A stretch of 64,000 bases of DNA from an uncultured Alphaproteobacteria bacterium (GTDB lineage: Bacteria; Pseudomonadota; Alphaproteobacteria; RF32; CAG-239). The notes under the pieces were generated by a model, which was not told the origin of the DNA, searched no databases, and was given only the letters and a program-made list of their open reading frames with translations. Below, piece by piece: positions 36,646 to 45,591 of this stretch. The position numbers and the translations under genes are program-made. The number at the start of each line of letters is the position of its first letter. The stretch's first letter is position 1. The stretch covers positions 62,001-126,000 of the forward strand of contig CALXUE010000001.1 in assembly GCA_944391615.1 (NCBI GenBank), in the 5' to 3' direction.

Positions 36646-37386
36646 ATGCGCTACAAACTCACCATAGAATATGATGGTACAAACCTGCTTGGTTGGCAAC
36701 GCCAAACCGATGGGATGAGTGTACAGCAATACCTTGAAGAAATCTTAGACAAATTAAACGGCACACATACAGAAATCGTTTCAGCCGGACGCACAGATGC
36801 CGGAGTCCATGCTTTGGCTCAAGTTGTGCATATAGACCTCAATCGCCCAATGGAACTCTGGAAAATCAAAGAAGCCTTTAATGGCAACTTACTTGCGCAA
36901 GAAGCCCCCGTTTCTGTTCTTGAAGTTGAAGCTGTTGACGATTCGTTTTCAGCACGTTTTTCTGCCAAAAAAAGAGGATATATCTACCGCATATTAAACC
37001 GCCGCGCCCCTTCACCATTGTTAAAAAACAGAGTCTGGTGGGTTCCCTATCCCCTAGATATTGAAAAGATGAGAGAAGGCGCATCATTCCTCATCGGGCA
37101 CCATGATTTCACATCATTCCGCGCCAGTGCCTGCCAAGCAAAATCACCAATAAAAACACTGGACAAGATAGAAATCGAGCAACAAGGAGAAGAAATTATT
37201 TTTCAGGTTGAGGCGCGTTCCTTTTTGCACCATCAGGTCAGGAATATGGTTGGCACCTTAAAACTGGTTGGAGAAGGACGGATTCCGCCAATCAAAATAA
37301 AAGAAATTCTAGACGCCAAAAACCGCAAAGCCGCCGGTCCGACAGCACCGGCTGGTGGGCTATACTTAAGCAAAGTAGAATATTAA
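36646..37386 (+). CDS. truA: tRNA pseudouridine(38-40) synthase
   Basis: 246 residues. YKLTIEYDGTNLLGWQRQ at the start, the catalytic Asp in SAGRTDAGVHALAQVVH (around residue 52), RGYIYRILNRRAPSPLLKNR, and FLHHQVRNMVGTLKLVGEGR near the C-terminus are all family hallmarks. It converts U38-U40 of the anticodon arm. Four bases after the oxidoreductase, so probably one transcript. Ends 16 bases from recX on the opposite strand. Confidence 0.96.
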   Translation: MRYKLTIEYDGTNLLGWQRQTDGMSVQQYLEEILDKLNGTHTEIVSAGRTDAGVHALAQVVHIDLNRPMELWKIKEAFNGNLLAQEAPVSVLEVEAVDDSFSARFSAKKRGYIYRILNRRAPSPLLKNRVWWVPYPLDIEKMREGASFLIGHHDFTSFRASACQAKSPIKTLDKIEIEQQGEEIIFQVEARSFLHHQVRNMVGTLKLVGEGRIPPIKIKEILDAKNRKAAGPTAPAGGLYLSKVEY

Positions 37387-37402
37387 AAATTTTCGCAAAA
37401 GC

Positions 37403-37942
37403 TCAACTTTCGGGCTCAAAATCCATCACTTTTTTCGCCACATCATAATCAAACCCTGCCCGAGCAAGAACAGCCAAATCTTTTTGATAAAAATCCGCCT
37501 TATCTTCCCCCTGCCGAAACGGACCAATATGCTTTTTCTTTGCAAGTTTTAAAGCGTTTTGAAAAGGGTCAAAATCCAAAGAAGCCAAAACCTCGTCAAC
37601 AATACTTTCATCAACACCTTTTTCAGCCATTTTAAGCCGAATATATTTTTCAGACTTTCCAACAGCAAGATAATCTCTGATTTTTAAGGCCGCGAAACGA
37701 GCATCATCAACATATTTATAACGCTGAAAATCACTCAAAATTTCTTCAATCCATTGCAAGGCGGGTGTTTTATCAAATTCTGGATTATAAAAAGCATAAT
37801 CATTAACGCGGCGTAGCAACACAGCCCGCAAACTCTCCGTTGTTGTTTCAAACCTTTGCAAATAATAAAGCGCAATGTTTTTAAGCCTGTCTTTAGTAAT
37901 TTTGCGCAAACGTTTTTTTGGCCTATTCTCACAATCAAGCAC
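37403..37942 (-). CDS. recX: RecX-family regulatory protein
   Basis: About 179 residues. Three-helix repeats of the RecX fold can be followed: YLQRFETTTESLRAVLLRRV, DARFAALKIRDYLAVGKSEK and YIRLKMAEKGVDESIVDEVL. RecX limits RecA filament growth. The start is unclear: GTG 37942 has GAGG 9 bases upstream, TTG 37957 is the longest. It is not adjacent to recA here, and faces hslO with 66 bases between the starts. Confidence 0.85.
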   Translation of the reverse strand: MLDCENRPKKRLRKITKDRLKNIALYYLQRFETTTESLRAVLLRRVNDYAFYNPEFDKTPALQWIEEILSDFQRYKYVDDARFAALKIRDYLAVGKSEKYIRLKMAEKGVDESIVDEVLASLDFDPFQNALKLAKKKHIGPFRQGEDKADFYQKDLAVLARAGFDYDVAKKVMDFEPES

Positions 37943-38008
37943 TTGCAAAATCCTCAATTATTGCCTAAATAAAAAGATAATAAGAACATTATAAAAAGGA
38001 AATACGAA

Positions 38009-38926
38009 ATGGATAGCAAAAATTTTGACACTTGTGCATCGTTTCACATAAACAACGGCGCATTTTTTGGCCGCTTCATACGTTTAGATAAGGTCGTAAA
38101 CGATATAATTTCCAAACACGACTATCCGGCAACGGTTAACGCCATTATTGCAGAGAGCACTGCCTTAGCCGCCTTACTAGCCAGTACAATCAAATACGAT
38201 GGATTGTTCACACTCCAAACCAAGAGTGATGGTCCGGTCAGTATGATAGTCGTTGATGTAACCTCAGACGGCAAAATCAGAGCCTGTGCCGAATTTGATG
38301 AAGATAGAATAAATGCGGCCAAAGCTTTAAGAAAAACCTTAAACGAACATGAAGAAACACCGCATTTTCTAGGACACGGCTATTTAGCCTTTACGGTTGA
38401 CCAAGGCGGCCCCGACAAAATGTATCAAGGCGTTGTCGACATTCAAGGAAAAACCTTATCAGAATGTGCAATGCGCTATTTTGCGCAGTCGGAACAAATC
38501 GACACAGCCATAAAACTATTTGTGCATGAGCCGCAAACACCGGAAGGAGCATGGGCATCAGCCGGCATTTTATTGCAAAAACTTCCGCTTAAAGGCGGCA
38601 AAAATGTTTCAGAAGAAGACGTAGCCGAAAGTTGGCATGAAGCCACCGTGTTTTTGGAGAGTCTGCAAGCCGATGAGGTTTTCAACGCTGACTTGAGCAA
38701 TGAAGAACTCTTGCACAGATTGTATCATGCCAACAACCTTGAAGTCCAACAAAGTAAAACATATACATTTTCCTGCCGTTGCAACCGTGAAAAACTGCAA
38801 GCGATTTTAGGCGCCATGAAGCCCGAAGAACTTGATTCTTTAACAGAAAACGGGCGCATCAGCGCACAATGTCACTTTTGCGGAACAAAATATAGCTTTG
38901 AAAAAGGAGAACTCCTTAAACAATAA
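38009..38926 (+). CDS. hslO: redox-regulated chaperone Hsp33
   Basis: 305 residues. The N-terminal core starts at residue 20 (FFGRFIRLDKVVNDIISKHD) with LAALLASTIKYDGLFTLQTK and PVSMIVVDVTSDGKIRACAEF. The C-terminal zinc redox switch is present: CRCN near residue 256 and CHFC near 289, the CxC and CxxC pairs that form disulfides on oxidation and turn on holdase activity. Length and motifs are normal. AAAGGA precedes ATG. Confidence 0.95.
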   Translation: MDSKNFDTCASFHINNGAFFGRFIRLDKVVNDIISKHDYPATVNAIIAESTALAALLASTIKYDGLFTLQTKSDGPVSMIVVDVTSDGKIRACAEFDEDRINAAKALRKTLNEHEETPHFLGHGYLAFTVDQGGPDKMYQGVVDIQGKTLSECAMRYFAQSEQIDTAIKLFVHEPQTPEGAWASAGILLQKLPLKGGKNVSEEDVAESWHEATVFLESLQADEVFNADLSNEELLHRLYHANNLEVQQSKTYTFSCRCNREKLQAILGAMKPEELDSLTENGRISAQCHFCGTKYSFEKGELLKQ

Positions 38927-38999
38927 CGATTTTTTAATCAATATGCATTAGACTGTAAGACAATATAAAAGGTCTAACCCAAAAGAAGTGGAAAAAATC

Positions 39000-39611
39000 A
39001 TGTTTAAGAAAATATTTGCAGCCCTTACGATGATTCTGGCCGTTTCGGCTTGTGCCGGTATAAGGGATGATATGGCCGAACCCAGCCGCTATGAAATGCC
39101 GGATTTCAGCTCCGAAGAGCCCATTCGCTTAAAAGTAAGCAAAATAGACGTCATATCCGAGTTCACGCCAACATTCAAACGCCCGAATGTTGAACATTTG
39201 TTGCCTATCTCCATCGAGAAGACAGCACGTTCATGGGCCGAACAACGCCTTGACGCAGTAGACTTCAGCTCACCGAAAGTGGCAAAATTCATCATCAAAG
39301 ACGCCTCTGTGACGGAAGAAAACATCAAAGTCAATGATATGTTCAAAGCCGACCGCATAAAATATCATGCGCATTTGGTTGTCACCATAAACATCTCCGA
39401 CCCCAATTCTCTATCGGTTGCCGAAACCACAATTGAAGCATGGCGTGATTTAACAATCCCCAACACCACCGATATTGAAGACAAAGAAAAATACTGGAAC
39501 GAGATGGTCAAAAAACTCTTTGAAGAGTTTAACGTAAATATGGAAAAGAACATTAACCAATATCTTAATATGTATGTCGTCGGCAACGATTATATACAAC
39601 AATACAGTTAA
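39000..39611 (+). CDS. lipoprotein of unknown function
   Basis: 203 residues from ATG 39000; a GTG 12 bases upstream would add four residues. MFKKIFAALTMILAVSACAG is a lipoprotein signal with lipobox VSAC. The mature protein has mixed alpha/beta pattern: EPIRLKVSKIDVISEFTPTF, PNVEHLLPISIEKTARSWAE and a long C-terminal amphipathic helix. I believe it matches a conserved alphaproteobacterial lipoprotein type but cannot name it. Likely attached to the inner or outer membrane facing the periplasm. It has a strong terminator after it. Confidence 0.75.
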   Translation: MFKKIFAALTMILAVSACAGIRDDMAEPSRYEMPDFSSEEPIRLKVSKIDVISEFTPTFKRPNVEHLLPISIEKTARSWAEQRLDAVDFSSPKVAKFIIKDASVTEENIKVNDMFKADRIKYHAHLVVTINISDPNSLSVAETTIEAWRDLTIPNTTDIEDKEKYWNEMVKKLFEEFNVNMEKNINQYLNMYVVGNDYIQQYS

Positions 39612-39621
39612 ATAACAAACA

Positions 39622-39656
39622 AAAAAAAGCCTCAGTGTTATGCTGAGGCTTTTTTA
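39622..39656. terminator. bidirectional rho-independent terminator
   Basis: AAAAAGCCTCAG (to 39635) pairs exactly with CTGAGGCTTTTT (from 39643), with A-run and T-run flanks. It serves the lipoprotein and apaG. Confidence 0.93.
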
Positions 39657-39673
39657 ATGAGATAATAAAAAAA

Positions 39674-40108
39674 TCAATTAAACAAATGAGAAACTTCACT
39701 GGGCTGGGCACCAAGTAAAAATGTCGGAACTTTAACATCTTCGGGCACATTTTGACTTTCTTTCTGCACCTTGCAAGAGCCATAAAACACGGCATTAGGA
39801 GTCGACAACGGTGCCACGCTGGTAAATTCATAATATTCCCCTGGCTCCAGTGTTGGAATTTCGCCCTTAAAGCCAGAAGAATCATCACAAAAGTTGTTTC
39901 CCTGAGCATCAGTAATATTCCAGTGTTTACCAACGAGTCGAATTTTTTCCGAAGAATTATTTTCAATACAAAGATAATACCCGAAAACAAACTTATCTTT
40001 ATTTTCGCGGTCTTTTTCATCTTCGCCGAGTTCAACCGTACAAGCCGAAATCACAATATCATCGGTAGAGGTTGAAACATAATTTTCTTCACCTAACATT
40101 TTTCGCAT
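39674..40108 (-). CDS. apaG: ApaG domain protein
   Basis: 144 residues, Ig-like/FN3 beta-sandwich. The family pattern is clear: FGYYLCIENNSSEKIRLVGK, HWNITDAQGN, GEIPTLEPGEYYEFTSVAPL and STPNAVFYGSCKV. The usual GxGVVGExP loop is GFKGEIP here. ApaG was named from the E. coli apaG locus; its molecular role is unclear. Monocistronic with an unusual perfect inverted repeat about 90 bases upstream of its start. Confidence 0.88.
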   Translation of the reverse strand: MRKMLGEENYVSTSTDDIVISACTVELGEDEKDRENKDKFVFGYYLCIENNSSEKIRLVGKHWNITDAQGNNFCDDSSGFKGEIPTLEPGEYYEFTSVAPLSTPNAVFYGSCKVQKESQNVPEDVKVPTFLLGAQPSEVSHLFN

Positions 40109-40194
40109 CTCCGCAAATAAACATTATATTAAGATTTTAAAATGTCCCTCAAAATCATGCAACGGCAAAGAAATTTTTTTCACAATATTATCCC

Positions 40195-40239
40195 CAAATA
40201 TTTAAAAATCGAAAAAAACTATTGATTTTTAAATATTTG
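40195..40239. repeat. 16-bp perfect AT-rich inverted repeat
   Basis: CAAATATTTAAAAATC (40195-40210) and GATTTTTAAATATTTG (40224-40239) are exact reverse complements separated by 13 bases. No T-run follows and carD has its own terminator at 40271, so this is not an ordinary terminator. It could be an operator or transcript-end hairpin upstream of apaG. Confidence 0.9.
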
Positions 40240-40270
40240 ATAAATCAAAGAAAATTTCCGATTCTCAAAC

Positions 40271-40303
40271 AAAAAAAGAAGGCTGTAAACAACAACCTTC
40301 TTT
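40271..40303 (-). terminator. rho-independent terminator of carD
   Basis: On the minus strand AAAGAAGG (40303-40296) pairs with CCTTCTTT (40282-40275), followed by a T-run to 40271. Confidence 0.88.
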
Positions 40304-40330
40304 GCAAAACAAAATACAAATAACAAAAAA

Positions 40331-40837
40331 TTATTTTGCTAAAACATCAATCAACTCTTTAGTCGCTTCGTCAGCGGAAATACTGTGGCAAACAGCATAT
40401 TCGTTGGCCAAGCGCCCCAATGCCTGTTCATAAATTTGGCGTTCACTGTAAGATTGTTCAGCCAAATTATCTTTGCGATACAAATCGCGTACCACTTCGG
40501 CAATAGCAATCGGATTACCGGAATTAATTTTATTTTCATATTCCTGAGCGCGGCGAGACCACATAATTTTTTTGACTTTAGCTTTGCCTTTCAAAACATT
40601 AACGGCATCATCCATTGTAGAAGACTCAGAAATCTTGCGCAAGCCAACAGTGTCAACTTTGGCCATAGGAATACGCAGGGTCATTTTATCTTTATCAAAG
40701 TTAACCACGATTAACTCCAATTCAGAACCGGCGATTTTTTGTTTAGCGATATCAGCGACTTTACCGACACCATGAGCCGGATACACCACATAGTCACCAG
40801 AATTAAAAGCCAGACCGGCAGAAGTTTTTTTAACCAT
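40331..40837 (-). CDS. carD: CarD-family transcription regulator
   Basis: 168 residues from ATG 40837 (GGGAGCG upstream; the longer frame adds 24 unsupported residues). The N-terminal RNA-polymerase-interacting domain reads FNSGDYVVYPAHGVGKVADI and LRIPMAKVDTVGLRKISESS. The C-terminal helical DNA-binding part has SRRAQEYENKINSGNPIAIA then VVRDLYRKDNLAEQSYSERQ. CarD stabilises open promoter complexes, notably at rRNA promoters. Its leader carries GCTCC/GGAGC inverted repeats around 40882-40902. Confidence 0.95.
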   Translation of the reverse strand: MVKKTSAGLAFNSGDYVVYPAHGVGKVADIAKQKIAGSELELIVVNFDKDKMTLRIPMAKVDTVGLRKISESSTMDDAVNVLKGKAKVKKIMWSRRAQEYENKINSGNPIAIAEVVRDLYRKDNLAEQSYSERQIYEQALGRLANEYAVCHSISADEATKELIDVLAK

Positions 40838-41027
40838 AATCGCTCCCTGAAAAAATTTTGATGAACAAGGGATAAGGATAAGCTCCATCATCCCGACGGA
40901 GCATACCATACCACATTTTTGCCCTTAAATCTAGTCCTAAAATGCAATATTTTGTCAAAAAAATGCATTTTTTTTGCCTTAAGGGTTATTTTTACATCAA
41001 AAAGCGATTATTTTTTTCAAAAATTTT

Positions 41028-41588
41028 CTAATAAGAAGGATAATCAGTAATCGTTGGTTGAGGCAAAGCTTCGATACGTTCCACATCCGTATCCGGATAA
41101 GACTGAACATCATAAATACGTCCATCAGACTGATAAAGCGTATTTTCAATTTGATTATTCAAGGCCGCTGGATTAGGTTCTTGAGAAACGGAAGGATTTT
41201 GAGCCTCATTATCTTGCACCACATTAGAAGGAGCAACCTTCACATCCGGCGTACTCTGAGAAGCAGAAGCATCATTCATAGCATTATTTGGCATTTCACC
41301 TGCAGACGGAGTCGGAGCACTCGCAGCAGAGTCGACTATTGGATTCCCGAGAGGATTTTCATTTGAGCTGGATTGTTCCATCAAAAATTCATCTTGCTGC
41401 CCGTTGGCTGTTTCAGATTCGCCAAACACCACCACACTGTCTTGAGATTGAACAGCAGAATTATCAGCGGGTGCGGGTGTGGCAACCGTCGTATTTTGAG
41501 CATTGTTCTGAGAGGTTTCTGCCGCCTGCACGGACAAAGCCGACACGCCAAGAGCCAAAGCCCAAAGACCTAAAGAAGCATAACGCAT
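41028..41588 (-). CDS. exported low-complexity protein
   Basis: 186 residues from ATG 41588 with AGGAG upstream. MRYASLGLWALALGVSALSVQA is a clear signal peptide with cleavage after VQA. The mature protein is low complexity, rich in Asn, Gln, Ser, Pro, Ala and Asp (PSAGEMPNNAMNDASASQST), and probably disordered. The C-terminal part is more ordered (QIENTLYQSDGRIYDVQSYP) and ends in DYPSY. No family recognised. Just downstream of the ackA terminator but upstream region separate. Confidence 0.75.
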   Translation of the reverse strand: MRYASLGLWALALGVSALSVQAAETSQNNAQNTTVATPAPADNSAVQSQDSVVVFGESETANGQQDEFLMEQSSSNENPLGNPIVDSAASAPTPSAGEMPNNAMNDASASQSTPDVKVAPSNVVQDNEAQNPSVSQEPNPAALNNQIENTLYQSDGRIYDVQSYPDTDVERIEALPQPTITDYPSY

Positions 41589-41643
41589 AACAAATCTCCT
41601 AAAAATAATTAAAACCAAACAAAATATAATCATAAAAATACAC

Positions 41644-41684
41644 AAAAAAAGAGGCGTTCGCTTGAGAACATCAAACGAACGCCT
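41644..41684 (-). terminator. rho-independent terminator of ackA
   Basis: AGGCGTTCG (41684-41676, minus strand) pairs with CGAACGCCT (41660-41652), followed by a T-run to 41644. Confidence 0.93.
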
Positions 41685-41691
41685 AAAACAG

Positions 41692-42873
41692 TTAAGAAAT
41701 CAAAGCCACCGTATCTTTGGCAATCATCAACTCCTCATTTGTAGGAACCACATAAACCTTAACTTTTGAATCCGGCGTTGTAATTTCCACATTCTGCCCA
41801 CGCAAAGCATTTTTCTCTGCATCAAGTTGAATACCGAGATAAGCCAAACGTTCACATACCATTCTGCGAATAAGCGGCGAGTTTTCACCGATTCCGGCAG
41901 TAAAGACCAGAGCATCAACACCACCCATAACCGCAATATAAGATCCGATAAAACGCAAAATAGTGTGGACATAAACTTCCAATGCCGCTTTGGCTTTATC
42001 ATCACCTTCGTTAAACTTTTTCTCAACATCACGGCTGTCAGAATACCCGCACAAGCCAAGCATACCGCTTTTTCTATTGAGCAAATCATTCATTTCATCA
42101 ATGGAAAGATTTTGATATTTCATAATATGCAACGGAATATAAGGGTCCAAATCACCGCAGCGTGTTCCCATCATAATACCGGCCAAAGGCGTAAATCCCA
42201 TAGAAGTATCAACACATTTTCCATCGACCACAGCAGAAAGAGAAGCCCCATTACCCAAATGGCAAGTCACAAATTTGCCCTTACGACCAAACATTTGAGC
42301 AGCCACCTCAGAAACATATCTATGAGAAGTTCCGTGCGCGCCATAGCGTCTGATTTGATATTTTTCATATTGCTCATAAGGCAGCGGATAAAGAAAAGCT
42401 TCACGAGGCATTGTTTGATGGAATGCCGTATCAAAAGTTGTCACTTGAGGAATATCGGGCAAAGCATTTTTAACAGCTTTAATACCCAAAACGGCAGCCG
42501 GATTATGCAACGGAGCCATAATAGAAAGTTCGGAGATTTTATTAATTACATCATCATCCACCAACACCGAGCGGTCAAAATAGCTACCGCCCTGAACGAT
42601 TCTATGTCCCACGGCATCCAACTCGTCCAAACTTCCCAAAACATTACTGAGCAAAAGCCCCAAAACTTCTTTAATAGCTTCATTATGAGAAGGCAAGGCA
42701 ACATGCTTTTCTTGCGATTCTCCGCCAGCAACTTTTATGCTGACAAAAGAACCGTCGATTCCAATACGTTCAGCATTACCTTTTGCCACGACATTATAAT
42801 TATCACCATCAACATTAAAGAGCTGATATTTCAGGGAAGAAGACCCCGAATTCAAGACCAAAATTTTTTTCAT
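41692..42873 (-). CDS. ackA: acetate kinase
   Basis: 393 residues from ATG 42873 (GTGGAG upstream). Motifs: VLNSGSSSLKYQLF at the N-terminus, FDTAFHQTMPREAFLYPLP, HLGNGASLSAVVDGKCVDTS, GDLDPYIPLHIM and VFTAGIGENSPLIRRMV. It forms acetate and ATP from acetyl phosphate, or the reverse for acetate uptake. It follows pta after 24 bases, so the pair forms the acetyl-CoA to acetate route, the main reason to suspect fermentative or overflow metabolism. Confidence 0.97.
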   Translation of the reverse strand: MKKILVLNSGSSSLKYQLFNVDGDNYNVVAKGNAERIGIDGSFVSIKVAGGESQEKHVALPSHNEAIKEVLGLLLSNVLGSLDELDAVGHRIVQGGSYFDRSVLVDDDVINKISELSIMAPLHNPAAVLGIKAVKNALPDIPQVTTFDTAFHQTMPREAFLYPLPYEQYEKYQIRRYGAHGTSHRYVSEVAAQMFGRKGKFVTCHLGNGASLSAVVDGKCVDTSMGFTPLAGIMMGTRCGDLDPYIPLHIMKYQNLSIDEMNDLLNRKSGMLGLCGYSDSRDVEKKFNEGDDKAKAALEVYVHTILRFIGSYIAVMGGVDALVFTAGIGENSPLIRRMVCERLAYLGIQLDAEKNALRGQNVEITTPDSKVKVYVVPTNEELMIAKDTVALIS

Positions 42874-42897
42874 AAAAAACTCCACTAAAAATACCGA

Positions 42898-43902
42898 TTA
42901 CATATGAGTTTGCAAAGCCGTAATAGCAATCACGCCGACAATATCTTCAACCAACGCCCCTCGAGACAAATCATTAACCGGCGCATTAAGGCCTTGAAGC
43001 ATAGGACCATAAGCCTCACATCCACCCAATCTTTGCAACAATTTATAACCGATATTTCCGGCCTCCAAACAAGGAAAGACCAAAACTCTGGCTTTACCGG
43101 CCACATCACTATTCGGAGCCTTCTTTTTACCCACAACATCATTAAGAGCGGCATCAGCCTGCATTTCACCATCAAGCTTAATACCCATATTTTTATAATA
43201 GTCCGTTTTCAAGTCTGCTTGAGCCATTTCGGTTGCACGTTTTACTTTGTCAACTTCATCACCTTTTCCGGACCCATAAGTTGAATAAGAGAGCATAGCC
43301 ACATTTGGCTCGATTCCAAAATGAATAGCACTTTCGGCAGCATCCAAAGCAATATCAGCCATTTCTCTGTCCGTAGGATTAATCATAATCGCACAATCAG
43401 AAAACAGATAAGGCACATCGTTAGCCACCATAATCAAACAAGAAGAAACCGGTCTTCCTTTTTTGGCAGACTTAATAATTTGCAAAGCCGGACGCACGGT
43501 ATCAGCCGTAGAGTGATTGGCGCCGGAGACCATACCATCAGCATGACCTGACTTAATCATCAAGGTTCCAAAATAGTTATAATTCAAAGCGAGTTTAGCT
43601 GCATCTTCATGAGAAAGACCTTTTTCTTTACGCAATTCATAAAGTAAATCGGTATATTTTTGCAGGTTAGGAGAAGTTTCGGGTTTAATAATTTGGATTC
43701 CCTCCAAGCTCCAACCTTTTTCGGCATAATAACGTTTAATATCATCTTCATTACCGAGAATAATGATATTAGCCACTTTTTCAGAAGCAATAATGTGAGC
43801 CGCTTCCAAAATACGCAAATCTTCGCCCTCCGGCAAAACAATCGTTTTATGCAAAACTCTTGCCTTATCCATAAGAGAGACTAAATATTTAGAGTAAGAC
43901 AT
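42898..43902 (-). CDS. pta: phosphate acetyltransferase
   Basis: 334 residues from ATG 43902 (GAGG upstream). This is the short, single-domain Pta: VLPEGEDLRILEAAHIIASE, GTLMIKSGHADGMVSGANHS, VMLSYSTYGSGKGDEVDKVK and GKARVLVFPCLEAGNIGYKL. It lacks the N-terminal DRTGG/BioD-like regulatory domains of the long E. coli form. It converts acetyl-CoA and phosphate to acetyl phosphate. Likely the first gene of the pta-ackA transcript. Confidence 0.96.
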   Translation of the reverse strand: MSYSKYLVSLMDKARVLHKTIVLPEGEDLRILEAAHIIASEKVANIIILGNEDDIKRYYAEKGWSLEGIQIIKPETSPNLQKYTDLLYELRKEKGLSHEDAAKLALNYNYFGTLMIKSGHADGMVSGANHSTADTVRPALQIIKSAKKGRPVSSCLIMVANDVPYLFSDCAIMINPTDREMADIALDAAESAIHFGIEPNVAMLSYSTYGSGKGDEVDKVKRATEMAQADLKTDYYKNMGIKLDGEMQADAALNDVVGKKKAPNSDVAGKARVLVFPCLEAGNIGYKLLQRLGGCEAYGPMLQGLNAPVNDLSRGALVEDIVGVIAITALQTHM

Positions 43903-44092
43903 AAGCAAAACCTCGTTAAAATAAATAAAAACAAAAATTTCCCAAGCCCTCACAAAGGACAGCTTACATTAAGGAATAATAAACAATGGATAAATCAAAT
44001 TGTCCACAAAAAACTTTTGCTTTTTTAACGTAAATAGAATAACATCAAAAACCAAAGGGGCCATCAACCCCGATTTATGAAAGGAAACCCGC

Positions 44093-44509
44093 ATGGAAAG
44101 AACATTATCCATCATCAAACCGGACGCCACAGCCAGAAACATCACCGGCACGGTAAACAGCATGATTGAAAACGCCGGCTTAAGAATAGTCGCCCAAAAA
44201 AGGATTCGCCTAAGCAAAGAGCAAGCATCCGAATTTTATAAAGACCTTCAAGACAAAGCCTTTTTTCCAAGCATGATAGAACAAATGACCTCAGGTCCGG
44301 TTGTTGTTCAGGTTTTGGAAGGAGAGAACGCCATCGCCCATTATAGAGAAATTATGGGTTCGACCAATCCGGCCGTTGCCGAAGAAGGAACCATCCGCAA
44401 GACTTACGCCTTGTCCATTGAAAAGAACACCGTACATGGTTCAGATTCGGAAGAATCAGCCAAAAGAGAGATAGCGTTTTTCTTTAGCCAAGTTGAAATC
44501 GTCGGTTAA
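44093..44509 (+). CDS. ndk: nucleoside diphosphate kinase
   Basis: 138 residues. [18 protein letters not shown] at the start, [20 protein letters not shown], the ATP-binding [20 protein letters not shown], and the active-site His in [20 protein letters not shown]. Transfers the gamma phosphate between nucleoside triphosphates and diphosphates. AAAGGA lies upstream; a small GGGG/CCCC hairpin at 44057-44071 lies in the leader. The next gene, DUF2066, begins 15 bases later. Confidence 0.97.
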   Translation: MERTLSIIKPDATARNITGTVNSMIENAGLRIVAQKRIRLSKEQASEFYKDLQDKAFFPSMIEQMTSGPVVVQVLEGENAIAHYREIMGSTNPAVAEEGTIRKTYALSIEKNTVHGSDSEESAKREIAFFFSQVEIVG

Positions 44510-44524
44510 AAAAGGAGAATAACC

Positions 44525-45589
44525 TTGCATATAAGAGTACTATTATTAGCGGCCTTGAGCCTGTTATTTGTGAGTTTTTCAGCCCAAGCACAAAGTGCTG
44601 CAAACCGTTACAGCGCAGAAGTCAACATAGACGTCACCGCTGAAAACGCTTCACAGGCAAGAGATAAAGGTATGAAACAAGCTTATCGCAGTGCCTTTTT
44701 AGCAATTGCCGGCAAAATGACCAACACGGAAGGCTTGTCAAAACTTTCTGAACTCACGGATGAACAGTTGATAAACTTTATTCAAGAAACCGAAGTTGTA
44801 TCAGAAAAATCTTCGGATGTCCGCTACATAGCCTCACTTAAAATCAAAATCAACGAAAATCTCCTCAAACAATTCATGGCAGAGCAAAATATTCCTTATG
44901 TCATCAAAACGGCAAGCAACATTGTCATCATCCCGATATTCAGAGAATATTTATCGGATTCGCCTCTGCTTTGGGAAAAAGAAAACCTCTGGAAAAAGGC
45001 CTGGGAAACCACCTCTTTAACCAGTAGCGACAACAATTACATCGTTCTGCCGGAAGATGGTATCAATGCGAGTGTTTTAACCGCAGAAAAAGCCTTGCAG
45101 CTAAATTCACAAGCTCTTGACACTATAAGTTCACACCTAGGAACCAAAAACATTTATGTTCTGGATGCTTACTATAACGGCATAGAAGGATTAAACGTGG
45201 TTGTTTCCGACTACCAAAACGGACTGAAAAAAACAATTTCTGTAAACGGGGAGCGCTCACCAGCCTTATTTGCGCAGGCCATACCGGCTGTAACCCAATA
45301 CATCGACGGCACGGTACAGGAACAAAACATCTCCATGAACACCCAACCCTCGGAAATTACGGTTTTATACAGCTATAAAAACTTATCAAACTGGCTCAAC
45401 ACGGAAAGAAAACTTCGCAACATAGCCCAAATCAACGATATAACGGTTGACGCCATGGGACAAGGCAAAGTTCAGTTCCGCATAAAATTTATCGGCTCAC
45501 TCTTAAACCTAACAACCGCGCTGAAAGGCCAACAAATAAACTTAAACGATATGTCTGGCTACTATAGCTTAAGTAACAACGGAGATTAG
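44525..45589 (+). CDS. DUF2066 family exported protein
   Basis: 354 residues. The start is TTG 44525, 7 bases after a good GGAG. LHIRVLLLAALSLLFVSFSAQA is a signal peptide. The DUF2066 N-terminal block follows: YSAEVNIDVTAENASQARDK, YRSAFLAIAGKMTNTEG and YVIKTASNIVIIPIFREYLS. Function is unknown; in many Proteobacteria the family lies near purM/hda or envelope genes. Gap of 2 bases to the AI-2E transporter, so they are co-transcribed. Confidence 0.8.
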   Translation: MHIRVLLLAALSLLFVSFSAQAQSAANRYSAEVNIDVTAENASQARDKGMKQAYRSAFLAIAGKMTNTEGLSKLSELTDEQLINFIQETEVVSEKSSDVRYIASLKIKINENLLKQFMAEQNIPYVIKTASNIVIIPIFREYLSDSPLLWEKENLWKKAWETTSLTSSDNNYIVLPEDGINASVLTAEKALQLNSQALDTISSHLGTKNIYVLDAYYNGIEGLNVVVSDYQNGLKKTISVNGERSPALFAQAIPAVTQYIDGTVQEQNISMNTQPSEITVLYSYKNLSNWLNTERKLRNIAQINDITVDAMGQGKVQFRIKFIGSLLNLTTALKGQQINLNDMSGYYSLSNNGD

Positions 45590-45591
45590 AA

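Noticed and set aside
41827-42888. 353-codon plus-strand frame opposite ackA
   Set aside because: Antisense to a complete, well-conserved acetate kinase; product has no recognisable pattern and the length follows from codon bias of the real gene.
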